From Chryseobacterium formosense (lineage in GTDB: Bacteria; Bacteroidota; Bacteroidia; Flavobacteriales; Weeksellaceae), in contig NZ_FPAP01000003.1 in the NCBI RefSeq assembly GCF_900116415.1, positions 310,001 through 374,000 on the forward strand: a stretch of 64,000 nt of DNA, written 5' to 3'. The notes under the pieces were generated by a model, which was not told the origin of the DNA, did no database searches, and saw only the letters and a list, made by a program, of their open reading frames with translations. Below, piece by piece: positions 34,291 to 41,641 of the stretch. Both the position numbers and the translations under genes were made by a program. Within the stretch, counting starts at the first letter, position 1. Each line of letters begins with the position of its first letter.

Positions 34291-35379
34291 TTATCTTAAT
34301 GAATTCCCGTATCCTACAATTAAAATAGAAACAAACATTACAATCATCCCGACAACAATTGTAGAAATTGTTTTTTTGGAAACACCTTTCCATTCTTTGA
34401 TGACAACTCCCCAAAGATTGGCAATCAAAATAATAAATGCCATATGCAGAATCCATGAACTTGGGCCGTTCCCCATTTTACTTTCCCCCATTCCGTAGAA
34501 GAAGAATTGTAAGAACCACATTGTTCCTGCTAAAGCGCAGAAAATGATATTTTTTACAACGGGAACATTTTTCTTAGAATAATCAGTATATGATTTATTT
34601 TTAAATGAAAGATAAAGACAACCAATAAGATTGGAAGCCATCCCACCCCAAAGCACAACGATATAGGTAACATTATTCTGAAATAAAAATTCTCCCTGTC
34701 CCGGATTTGCCAGTTTCCAGGCTTCGTTTGCCACAGATGCCATTGGTTTTCCTGCCTCAAGTCCGAAATTGAAACAGGCACTCAAAACACCGGAAATAAT
34801 AGCAACGGTTAATCCTAAACCAAATTTATATTCAGTTTTTACTTCCACTCCATGTGGATCAATAGATTCAGTTTGAAGCTCTTTGTCTTTCATCACACCC
34901 GCTTTCCCGCTGATGATAATCCCGACAACACAAACTAAAAGTCCCAATAATACAAACTGTCCCCAACTGCTGGAAAACATGAGACCGATATTATCTTTTC
35001 CTGCTTCAGGAGAAAATTCATAATAAATAGATGGAACGAGCGAACCAATAACCATCGTCAACCCCAACATGATGCTGCTTCCAAGTGCCACTCCTAAATA
35101 ACGGACACCCAAACCGTACATAAAACCGCCGATTCCCCAAAGCGCACCGAACAAAAAGGTCAATCCTAAAATTGATGAAGATTCATTCTGAATGATTTCC
35201 CAAAAATTGGGAATGGTAAGAAATGCAGCCAAAGGCGGAACAATAATCCACGAAAATACGCCGCCAACCAACCAAAAAGTTTCCCATTGCCAACCTTTTA
35301 CTTTTTTATAAGGCATATAAAAACTGCCCGAAGCAAAGCCTCCGAGAAAATGGAAAATCACTCCTAATAATGCATTCAT
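34291..35379 (-). CDS. rhaT: L-rhamnose/H+ symporter
   Basis: 362 residues with about ten hydrophobic transmembrane segments and RhaT signatures: IFHFLGGFASGSFYMPYKKV, GALWGIGGFMYGLGVRYLGV, GSSIMLGLTMVIGSLVPSIY and SWILHMAFIILIANLWGVV. It brings free L-rhamnose from the periplasm into the cytosol with a proton. It is the first gene of the rhaT-rhaM unit and has a copy of the direct-repeat motif 51 nt before the start codon. Because the depolymerases release rhamnose in the periplasm, this is the inner-membrane step that links them to RhaI. Confidence 0.94.
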   Translation of the reverse strand: MNALLGVIFHFLGGFASGSFYMPYKKVKGWQWETFWLVGGVFSWIIVPPLAAFLTIPNFWEIIQNESSSILGLTFLFGALWGIGGFMYGLGVRYLGVALGSSIMLGLTMVIGSLVPSIYYEFSPEAGKDNIGLMFSSSWGQFVLLGLLVCVVGIIISGKAGVMKDKELQTESIDPHGVEVKTEYKFGLGLTVAIISGVLSACFNFGLEAGKPMASVANEAWKLANPGQGEFLFQNNVTYIVVLWGGMASNLIGCLYLSFKNKSYTDYSKKNVPVVKNIIFCALAGTMWFLQFFFYGMGESKMGNGPSSWILHMAFIILIANLWGVVIKEWKGVSKKTISTIVVGMIVMFVSILIVGYGNSLR

Positions 35380-35430
35380 AATTTATTCTAATTGATTGAT
35401 GTTGAAAATTACCAAGATGAAACCGATTGC

Positions 35431-35449
35431 GCATCTTGTAGTGTCATGC
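35431..35449 (-). promoter_or_regulatory. direct-repeat operator-like motif before rhaT
   Basis: Minus-strand sequence GCATGACACTACAAGATGC: half-sites GCATGAC and ACAAGAT at the 10-nt period with the conserved GC end. TAATTTTC (35404-35411), a near -7 box, lies 20 nt on, as at rhaEW. Confidence 0.55.
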
Positions 35450-35654
35450 TAAAATTTTCGATAAAATAAGAATTTTTGCAATGTCTCAAAAAGGTTATTT
35501 AAAACACTATCTTATTGACACTTACACAGATTTCATATTAATTTTAAACCTAAAATATTTCCCAAAACATAGAGCAGTGTGCATTATTTGACCTTATCAT
35601 ATAAAAAAATGTTATGAGATCAAATCTCCAAAAATGAAATAAAGGTAAAAGTAT

Positions 35655-35730
35655 TTTAACGCAATGTTCGCAAAGTTAATGTTTGAATGCTTTATTTTTT
35701 CTGTTCGCAAGGGCGCTCCGCTCAGCAAAT
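35655..35730. repeat. partial copy of the GCAAAG/GCAAGG repeat family
   Basis: It shares blocks (TTAACGC, GTTCGCAAAG, TTCGCAAGGGCG, CAGCAAATG) with the element at 37093-37300 and less clearly with 3281-3440. It appears to be a decayed half element. Confidence 0.5.
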
Positions 35731-35801
35731 GACAACTGAAAACATATATTAAAATTATTGTTTACAAAAAACCTTAGAAAAACGCTTAGGTTTGAGGAAA
35801 T

Positions 35802-35836
35802 AAAAAAACCTGATGAATTAAAAAATCCATCAGGTC
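35802..35836 (-). terminator. intrinsic terminator after GH105
   Basis: ACCTGATG (35808-35815) pairs with CATCAGGT (35828-35835). On the minus strand it is followed by TTTTTTT, about 65 nt after the GH105 stop. It ends the long CAZyme block. Confidence 0.82.
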
Positions 35837-35899
35837 AAATTATTTAAAAACCATGTAATCATACTTGGTTCTTTTTACTTTTTACTTGTTTCTTTAAAC

Positions 35900-37057
35900 C
35901 TACTTCAATTTATAAACCTCACTTCCCGCCAATAAAAAGCATCCCAATCCATAATCTTCAAAATCAGGAATTTTATCAACCGCTAAAGGTTGTCCGTCCT
36001 TAGGCTCCTTTCCGGTTCCCTGAACCCAACCTAAAAATCCGTTGGGCTGAACTGAATCTTTTACCATTGCGTTCCATGCTTTTACTAAAACCGGTAAATA
36101 AGTATCTCTGTCAATTAAATTATTGTTCACTCCATAAGCCATTCCATACACAAAAAGTGCAGTTCCTGTCGTTTCTTTTCCGCCATAATTGGTTGGATCA
36201 TGAAGACTTACATTCCAGAAACCGTCTTCTCTCTGAATCGGAAGTAAGGCTGCCAACAAATCTTTATAATCCTTCAGATATTCCTGGTAATGAGGATCTG
36301 TTTTCGGAGTATCCTGCAGCGTTTTCGCTAATGCAGCCACTACCCAACCGTTTCCACGGCTCCAGTAACAATCTTCACCATTCGGTTCTTTGTAAGGCGG
36401 GACAAAACTTTTGTCTCTCCACCAGATTTTGTCCTGTTGATTATAAAGTCCGTTTCCACCGTGCTTGTATTTCGTATAAGCGTACATTTCGTAGTTTTTA
36501 TCAAAATACTTCTGCTCGCCTGTGATTCTACCCAGTTTAGTAAAAATCGGCATCGACATTTGTAGCGCATCAATCCACCACCAATCATCAACCTTTGGTG
36601 TTGCAATCATACTGTCCATCGCTGATTTCACGTTTTTGATTCTTTCAGGATTTTTTCTTCCGTCGATTTCATACAAATCAATGTAGGTCTGTCCACAAGC
36701 CTGATGATCGGCATTTCTGGTGTACGTTCCACGTTGTAAATCCCAATTATGATTGTTTGCCCATGACATTGCGTAATCGTAATATTCTTTTTTCGGATCT
36801 ACCGAATACAAAGCCATCAAACCTTCATAGTAAACCGCTCTCGTCCAAAGATTACTTGGCCATACTTTTTTTCCGACAATATCTTTTTTTGTATCCGGCC
36901 ACTTGTTCATAAAATATTGGTTGGCTCTTCTCGAAACTTCCAAAACTTCTTTTTTGTTAGGAAGTTCAACCTTCGCAGTGGTATTTTTCTGTACTGAACA
37001 GGAGGTCATTCCTGCGATAATCAGTGCGAAAAAACCTGTTGTTAATAGCTTTTTCAT
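35900..37057 (-). CDS. GH105 unsaturated rhamnogalacturonyl hydrolase (lipoprotein)
   Basis: 385 residues from the ATG at 37057; the longer frame to 37174 adds an unlikely leader made of repeat sequence. A lipoprotein signal with lipobox GMTSC anchors it in the membrane. The (alpha/alpha)6 barrel carries the catalytic Asp in WWWIDALQMSMP, DHQACGQTYIDLYE, and the substrate-binding CYWSRGNGWVVAAL. It removes the 4,5-unsaturated galacturonic acid that PL11 leaves at the non-reducing end of RG-I fragments. It is the last gene of the minus-strand depolymerase block, just before a terminator. The family call is strong; RG-I is inferred from the PL11, GH106 and CE12 neighbours. Confidence 0.93.
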   Translation of the reverse strand: MKKLLTTGFFALIIAGMTSCSVQKNTTAKVELPNKKEVLEVSRRANQYFMNKWPDTKKDIVGKKVWPSNLWTRAVYYEGLMALYSVDPKKEYYDYAMSWANNHNWDLQRGTYTRNADHQACGQTYIDLYEIDGRKNPERIKNVKSAMDSMIATPKVDDWWWIDALQMSMPIFTKLGRITGEQKYFDKNYEMYAYTKYKHGGNGLYNQQDKIWWRDKSFVPPYKEPNGEDCYWSRGNGWVVAALAKTLQDTPKTDPHYQEYLKDYKDLLAALLPIQREDGFWNVSLHDPTNYGGKETTGTALFVYGMAYGVNNNLIDRDTYLPVLVKAWNAMVKDSVQPNGFLGWVQGTGKEPKDGQPLAVDKIPDFEDYGLGCFLLAGSEVYKLK

Positions 37058-37092
37058 AAGTATTATATATTTATTTTTCTTTATTATTTTCT

Positions 37093-37300
37093 TTAACGCT
37101 AAGTTATATTTAACAAGACAATGCATATTTCCGTTCGCAAAGGCGTTTGACTGCGTCGAATCTCCCGATTTCACTCAGCTAAGGTATATGCTATCATTTG
37201 CTGAACATAAACTGAAAGTTTACGAACGAAGTTCTGCCCTTGCGAACGAAAACATTTGCTGATTCTTTTTTTTAATTCCTTGCGATCTCAGCGTTTAAAA
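37093..37300. repeat. nested inverted-repeat element between CE12 and GH105
   Basis: CGTTCGCAAAGGC (37132-37144) pairs with GCCCTTGCGAACG (37236-37248). The outer ends TTTAACGCTAAG (37093) and CAGCGTTTAAA (37289) also pair. It belongs with the elements at 3281-3440 and 35655-35730. It lies in the GH105 upstream region. Confidence 0.7.
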
Positions 37301-37307
37301 TCATGTG

Positions 37308-38084
37308 TTACTTTAAGTATCTTCTAAGTTCACATTTCTTTAAATCTTTAATTCCTTTCGCCACCAGTTCAGCATTTACAATTGCTCCTTCTTTGTTGGT
37401 ATGCGTATGATCTTTTGGGAAATAAGCATTTACTTTTTCAACGCCCATTTTCTCATATTTTTCGATAACCATTGTATTTAAATCTAAAAAATAAGCTCCG
37501 GTTTGCTGGGCGACTTCTTTTGCCCAAACTCCGTACTGATCCTTTTCTATTTTTCCTTTATCATTAAATTTATTCCTCGGAACTGGCGAAACAATAATAG
37601 GAACCGCTCCTTTTGATTTCGCTTCGTTCGCATATTTTCTCATATAATATCCGAAAGTATAAACAGTTTCATTTACCTTTCGAATCGGATTGTAAATATC
37701 TTTCGATTCTTCTCCAATACCTTTGATTGTTCCTCTTGCTCTTAACGTATCCGCTAATTCGCCACCATCATTATGACCAAACTGCATCAACACATAATCA
37801 CCTTTTTTAATGGTTTTCATAATGGAATCCCAGCGACCTTCTGTTAAAAAAGTTCTGCTGCTACGACCACCTTTTGCATGATTCTGAATTTCAATTTTAT
37901 TGGTATTTAAAAATAAACCCATAAAACTTCCCCATCCCCAAAGTGAATCCGCACCTTTTCCAGAACCATTTTGTACGGTAGAATCTCCTATGATGTAAAG
38001 CACCGGTTTATCCTGGAGTTTTTGAAATGATGCACCAATCAAAATGACCAAAGCAATAATTGGAATGATGAATTTTATTTTCAT
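37308..38084 (-). CDS. CE12 rhamnogalacturonan acetylesterase (short form)
   Basis: 258 residues with an N-terminal signal or anchor helix (FIIPIIALVILIGASF) and an SGNH-hydrolase fold: IIGDSTVQNG (nucleophile Ser), HAKGGRSSRTF (Gly), QFGHNDGG (Asn) and KDHTHTNKEGA (Asp/His). It removes O-acetyl groups from the galacturonic acid of RG-I, which lets lyases and hydrolases reach the backbone. It is followed by GH105 across a 250-nt repeat and preceded by PL11. A second CE12 protein at 44659-45981 has an extra N-terminal domain, so the two may act on different acetyl positions or fragment sizes. Confidence 0.92.
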   Translation of the reverse strand: MKIKFIIPIIALVILIGASFQKLQDKPVLYIIGDSTVQNGSGKGADSLWGWGSFMGLFLNTNKIEIQNHAKGGRSSRTFLTEGRWDSIMKTIKKGDYVLMQFGHNDGGELADTLRARGTIKGIGEESKDIYNPIRKVNETVYTFGYYMRKYANEAKSKGAVPIIVSPVPRNKFNDKGKIEKDQYGVWAKEVAQQTGAYFLDLNTMVIEKYEKMGVEKVNAYFPKDHTHTNKEGAIVNAELVAKGIKDLKKCELRRYLK

Positions 38085-38100
38085 AATACTTTTATTTTTT

Positions 38101-38290
38101 GAACACGAAGCTCAACAGAGTTTTTATTTAAATATTCTTTTTTCGTTTCACAGAGCCGCTTCGCTTATAGAAGGTCAATATGAAAATCTTTGATTTTCAA
38201 AACTTATGTGTTCTTTTTAAAATTCGAATCATAAAACTTAAAAATAATTTATGTATTTAAATCTTTTGTGACTTTTGCGGTTTAAAATAC
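38101..38290. repeat. dispersed repeat (AAAAGTCACAAAAG family), copy 1
   Basis: The block at 38198-38280 is the reverse complement of 44438-44522 over about 84 nt with modest differences (shared AAAAGTCACAAAAGATTTAA, ATAAGTT, TATTTTTAAGTTT and AGAACACA blocks). The flanking part also holds AAAATCTTTGATTTT, a small palindrome. Confidence 0.75.
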
Positions 38291-38298
38291 AGCCTATT

Positions 38299-40173
38299 TT
38301 ATTTCTTTCTAGTAACAATATTCGGTTTCGGCATTTCCTTAATCGATTCATCCAAGTAGTAATCTGTATGTGGCGGCTGGTTGTACCCAACATTTTGCCA
38401 CACAATGCTCAATCGATATTGAGGATTGTGCATCAAAGTGTATAATCTGTGTTTTGTCGGAATTGTTGTAGAAAAAATCCTCAATTCCTGATTATCGGCT
38501 GTTCTGTAAATCAATTCCTCACGCCAATCTCCGAATAAATCGGCAACTAAAGCAGGATTTTTCTTCGTCCCGTTATTCGATTCACACTGATAATTTTTAG
38601 CATCAAAAATGACATTTGATTTCTCCTTTTTCCAATCCCATTTTGAAACAACTGTTCCGTCTAAAATTTCGCTTAAAAAATCTCCGTCCCAATAAATTCC
38701 CATATTGGCAGGCGGATTTTTATCACTTATTTTTTTTCCTTTTGCGTTGTAAACACCTTTCAATCCAGCTCCGGCTGCCCAAGATTCTGAACCTTCGTAA
38801 CGAGGATCGATATTGAGAGATAAACCTCTTCCGGGCCCCTGAAACTTGCTTGCCTGACTGTAAACACTAGAAGGTAATTTCCACAAGACTTTGCCCGATT
38901 TTCCATCTCTGAAATGCGCTCCCGCATCATCAAATCTTTCCTGAATATCAAAAATTTCCAATCCCGGATTGGTTGGGTCTAAATCTCCGACGTGCAAAGC
39001 ATCGCCATGACCGTAACCTGTACTGTTCAAAACTTTTCCGTCATCATCAACGGTCATTGCACCGAAAACAATTTCATCTTTTCCGTCATTATCAACATCG
39101 GCAACCGTTAAATTATGATTTCCCTGTCCACGATATTGTTTATTTTCTTCCGAACTTTCGGTATCAAAAAGCCATCGCAAACTGAGTTTTTTATCTTTAA
39201 AATTCCAAGCTGCAATCGCTGTTCTTGTATAATAGCCTCTCGACATAATCAAACTTGGCGTTTTTCCATCGAGGTAAGCAACAGCACCTAAAAATCGGTC
39301 GACGCGGTTTCCTTTCGCATCGCCCCAAGTTTCGGTCATTTCTTCGTTGTTTGGGTTTAAACTTCCTGCAAATCGTGGAACTACATAATTAACGGTGTGA
39401 ATTTCAGCACCGGTTTGTCCGTCAAAAACTGTCAAATATTCCGGTCCGGAAAGAATCATTCCGTTTTCGTTGACGTAATTTTTGTTTGGGTCTCCAATGA
39501 ATTTTCCCTTTCCGTCTTTGCTCCCATCAGCAGTTTTCATTACGATTTCTGCTTTTCCGTCCTGGTCTAAATCATAGACTAAAAACTGTGTATAATGTGC
39601 GCCTTCCCTGATATTTTTTCCTAAATTAATTTCCCATAAAAATGTTCCATCTAATTTATAAGCCTGAATAATCGGCGGGTCTGTTTCTCCTTTTTGACTG
39701 TTATCTTTCGACCTTCCGGTTTGGTGAAGAATAATTTCGTATTCTCCGTCCCCATCCAAGTCGGCAATCGAAGCATCGTTTGGAGTGTAACCTTGCGGCG
39801 TTTTCAATGGAATTGAAAAATAAGGTTTTTGATTTGCCGTATATTTTGCAAAATCCTGGTCAACTTCCTGATGTTGTGTATTTGATTTTACAAAATACGT
39901 ATAGCTTTTCCTTTTGTCAGCGGTTTTATCTAAAAAATTCGTTTCGTTGAGCAAAGGTTTTTCATTCAGCTTTTTCGTCTGATTATTTTCTGTACGATAT
40001 ACATCGAAATGGGTATTCTGAGCTTCTGTTCCCAGCAATCGCCAACTTACAAAAACTCCTGAATCTGCCGGAATGGCAACAATTCCTCTTTTCAGGTATT
40101 CCATTTGTCTTTGGGCAAAGAATGTTTGCGAAAGAAATAATGCGGATGTAATAAATATGTATTTGATTTTCAT
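38299..40173 (-). CDS. PL11 rhamnogalacturonan lyase
   Basis: 624 residues from the ATG at 40173, giving a clean signal peptide (SQTFFAQ); a GTG six codons upstream is possible. It has an N-terminal beta-domain (QMEYLKRGIVAIPADSGVFV) and an eight-bladed beta-propeller with calcium-binding DxDxDG loops (IADLDGDGEYEI, VYDLDQDGKAEIVMKTADGS, VADVDNDGKDEIVFG). GNHNLTVADVD and GHGDALHVGDLDP are hallmark PL11 motifs. It cleaves the rhamnose-galacturonic acid bond of RG-I by beta-elimination, giving unsaturated ends for GH105. Whether it is endo or exo cannot be read. It is the clearest evidence that this locus targets RG-I. Confidence 0.94.
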   Translation of the reverse strand: MKIKYIFITSALFLSQTFFAQRQMEYLKRGIVAIPADSGVFVSWRLLGTEAQNTHFDVYRTENNQTKKLNEKPLLNETNFLDKTADKRKSYTYFVKSNTQHQEVDQDFAKYTANQKPYFSIPLKTPQGYTPNDASIADLDGDGEYEIILHQTGRSKDNSQKGETDPPIIQAYKLDGTFLWEINLGKNIREGAHYTQFLVYDLDQDGKAEIVMKTADGSKDGKGKFIGDPNKNYVNENGMILSGPEYLTVFDGQTGAEIHTVNYVVPRFAGSLNPNNEEMTETWGDAKGNRVDRFLGAVAYLDGKTPSLIMSRGYYTRTAIAAWNFKDKKLSLRWLFDTESSEENKQYRGQGNHNLTVADVDNDGKDEIVFGAMTVDDDGKVLNSTGYGHGDALHVGDLDPTNPGLEIFDIQERFDDAGAHFRDGKSGKVLWKLPSSVYSQASKFQGPGRGLSLNIDPRYEGSESWAAGAGLKGVYNAKGKKISDKNPPANMGIYWDGDFLSEILDGTVVSKWDWKKEKSNVIFDAKNYQCESNNGTKKNPALVADLFGDWREELIYRTADNQELRIFSTTIPTKHRLYTLMHNPQYRLSIVWQNVGYNQPPHTDYYLDESIKEMPKPNIVTRKK

Positions 40174-40215
40174 AATTATACCTTTTTTCACTTTTTTCTA
40201 TAAAAAAAGAAGAAG

Positions 40216-40368
40216 TAACGGGTCGCTCCTCCGGAGCTTGTTTTTATGGTCTTCATTTTTCTACTAACAGTAAATCCCGATGGGATTTCAAGACGTTCCA
40301 CTAAGAACGGACTGTTAATAGAAAATAATCATTCAATGAATTAAAGCTCTAGAAGAGCGACCTGTTAA
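40216..40368. repeat. 153-nt element with 25-nt terminal inverted repeats
   Basis: TAACGGGTCGCTCCTCCGGAGCTTG (first 20 shown by position 40216-40235) is complementary to the arm at 40343-40367 (AGCTCTAGAAGAGCGACCTG core) with few mismatches. Inside are a palindrome AAATCCCGATGGGATTT and paired CTAACAGT/ACTGTTAATAG blocks. The compact MITE- or REP-like form has no open reading frame. Confidence 0.75.
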
Positions 40369-40528
40369 TTGTATTTCGATTTTTTATCACTTTACCTTTT
40401 ACCTAAAGCCAGATTTTAACCGTAGCCTTTCGAAATAAACTTCCTATTCTTCGATTTTTTTTGCATTGAATTTATCTCTATTGTTTTATTTTTACTTTGA
40501 ATCGATGAATCTCGTTCCTCGATTTTTC

Positions 40529-40666
40529 GCAGCCCGACTTGAACGGAAATCCTTTTTTGCTATGACTTTAATTTCTATCTAAACCAAAATCGTCGTGCAA
40601 AAAAGATTGACTTCGTCGAACCACTTCGTTAGGTTTGGGAGTGGAAGGCGGATTAAGCTGCCCAAA
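40529..40666 (+). repeat. dispersed GCAGCCCGACTTGAACGG element, copy 2
   Basis: It has the same block order as 16643-16770: GCAGCCCGACTTGAACGG, AATCCTTTTTTG, a variable loop, AAAAAGATTG, GGGAGTGGAAGGCGGAT and AGCTGCCCAAA. The loop is longer here. It lies after the DUF4350 gene on that gene's downstream side. Confidence 0.8.
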
Positions 40667-40683
40667 TAATACCAATCACTAAA

Positions 40684-40701
40684 TTTCAATCGATTGCACA
40701 A
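40684..40701. promoter_or_regulatory. CAATCGATT palindrome, site 3
   Basis: On the minus strand TTGTGCAATCGATTGAAA, the most symmetric copy. It lies just past the DUF4350 stop and about 510 nt before the PL11 start, too far for a simple operator unless a promoter sits nearby. Confidence 0.4.
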
Positions 40702-40707
40702 AATTGT

Positions 40708-41511
40708 TTATTTTTGAGAAACTTGCTTCAACAACCATTTAACCCATTCTTCAGTTCCCTGATAATTGGTAAAATCTGCGGGTAATTTTTTGCCGTCGAT
40801 ATATTCGTTATAACACCACGGGTCACCCAATGCGAAAACAGTTCCTTTACCAAATTTTGCAATGGCTGCAATATTTTTACCTTCCGCCGACAACAATTCT
40901 TTTGCCGGACTTTTTACAGAAATCGTCGCCACTTCTTTCATATACAATTTTTGCTCAGAGAAAATTTCGTTTCCGGCAGGAACCATAACTTTTCCTTGTT
41001 CAAATTCTCTTTTCTGGACTCTGTTGTAACTGTCTTCATTGAAATGAATGCCGAATTTTTCTGCTAAATGATTGAAATGTTCGAACTCAGAATTTCCTTT
41101 ATCGTTGCTTAGCAAAACCAAAACACCTCCTTTTTCAACCCATTTTACTAAATTTTTAATAGATTTTGCATCAATCAAATTGGCTTTTCCACCGTACGCT
41201 TCTTTGTCGATATCGGCATCTACAATGATGTAAATATTGGCATTTTTTAAATCATTTTTTGAAGGAGCTGTTGTTAATGTACTGATTTCCGCACCCTGCT
41301 TTTGGAAGATTTCGCCCAACAAAGAAAATCCTCCATAGGTTGTATCATTCCAAGTATAATGAGAGGATTCCAAAACTTTGGTTTCTTTATTTTCTCTTTT
41401 TTCGTTGTTGAAAAAGTTGTCTAAAACAACTTTCGGTTTGTTCTGAGCACTGGAAAATCCGAATGCGAGAAGACTTCCTAATGCAAATGTTTTTACGATA
41501 TTTTTATTCAT
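40708..41511 (-). CDS. exported DUF4350 (class I glutamine amidotransferase-like) protein
   Basis: 267 residues with a signal peptide (FGFSSAQ). The body resembles the GATase1-like/DUF4350 or ThuA-type fold: VLDNFFNNEKRENKETKVLE, NIYIIVDADIDKEAYGG, WVEKGGVLVLLSNDKGNSEF, KFGKGTVFALGDPWCYNEY. No nucleophilic Cys of a true amidotransferase elbow is evident. Proteins of this kind occur beside GH105 and GH106 genes, sometimes fused to GH88/GH105 domains. The function is unknown; a carbohydrate-binding or processing role within RG-I breakdown is inferred from its place between GH106 and PL11. Confidence 0.72.
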   Translation of the reverse strand: MNKNIVKTFALGSLLAFGFSSAQNKPKVVLDNFFNNEKRENKETKVLESSHYTWNDTTYGGFSLLGEIFQKQGAEISTLTTAPSKNDLKNANIYIIVDADIDKEAYGGKANLIDAKSIKNLVKWVEKGGVLVLLSNDKGNSEFEHFNHLAEKFGIHFNEDSYNRVQKREFEQGKVMVPAGNEIFSEQKLYMKEVATISVKSPAKELLSAEGKNIAAIAKFGKGTVFALGDPWCYNEYIDGKKLPADFTNYQGTEEWVKWLLKQVSQK

Positions 41512-41537
41512 AAATCTTTATTTTTATTTCTAAAAGG

Positions 41538-41610
41538 CTTCGACAATCTCAGCCTGACAAAGCTAAATATAACGTTTATTATTAGAGATGTCACACTGAG
41601 CTTGTCGAAG
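41538..41610. repeat. inverted repeat CTTCGACAAGCTCAG type
   Basis: CTTCGACAATCTCAGCCTGACA (begins 41538) pairs with the arm 41589-41610 (CACTGAGCTTGTCGAAG end) with about three mismatches. The sequence is a familiar Flavobacteriia intergenic palindrome. It lies between GH106 and the DUF4350 gene. Confidence 0.75.
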
Positions 41611-41641
41611 TGTCTCTATTTATTAATTCCTTCTTTTAAAA

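Larger units (their letters stand above)
35380..35899. other. 520-nt spacer between GH105 and rhaT
   Basis: From left to right it holds the GH105 terminator (35802-35836), a second small hairpin (AAACCTTAG with CTTAGGTTT, about 35769-35794), a fragment related to the 3281-3440 repeat (35655-35730), and the rhaT operator. No gene is seen. Confidence 0.65.
40174..40707. other. 534-nt repeat-rich spacer upstream of PL11
   Basis: It holds an inverted-repeat element (40216-40368), a dispersed element (40529-40666) and a CAATCGATT palindrome (40684-40701). No coding sequence is convincing. Confidence 0.75.

Noticed and set aside
36305..36325. ATCCTGC match inside the GH105 gene
   Set aside because: A single half-site in coding sequence without a second half at the 10-nt period; treated as chance.
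36067..36525. 152-residue open frame on the plus strand
   Set aside because: Antisense to GH105 with no recognisable domain.
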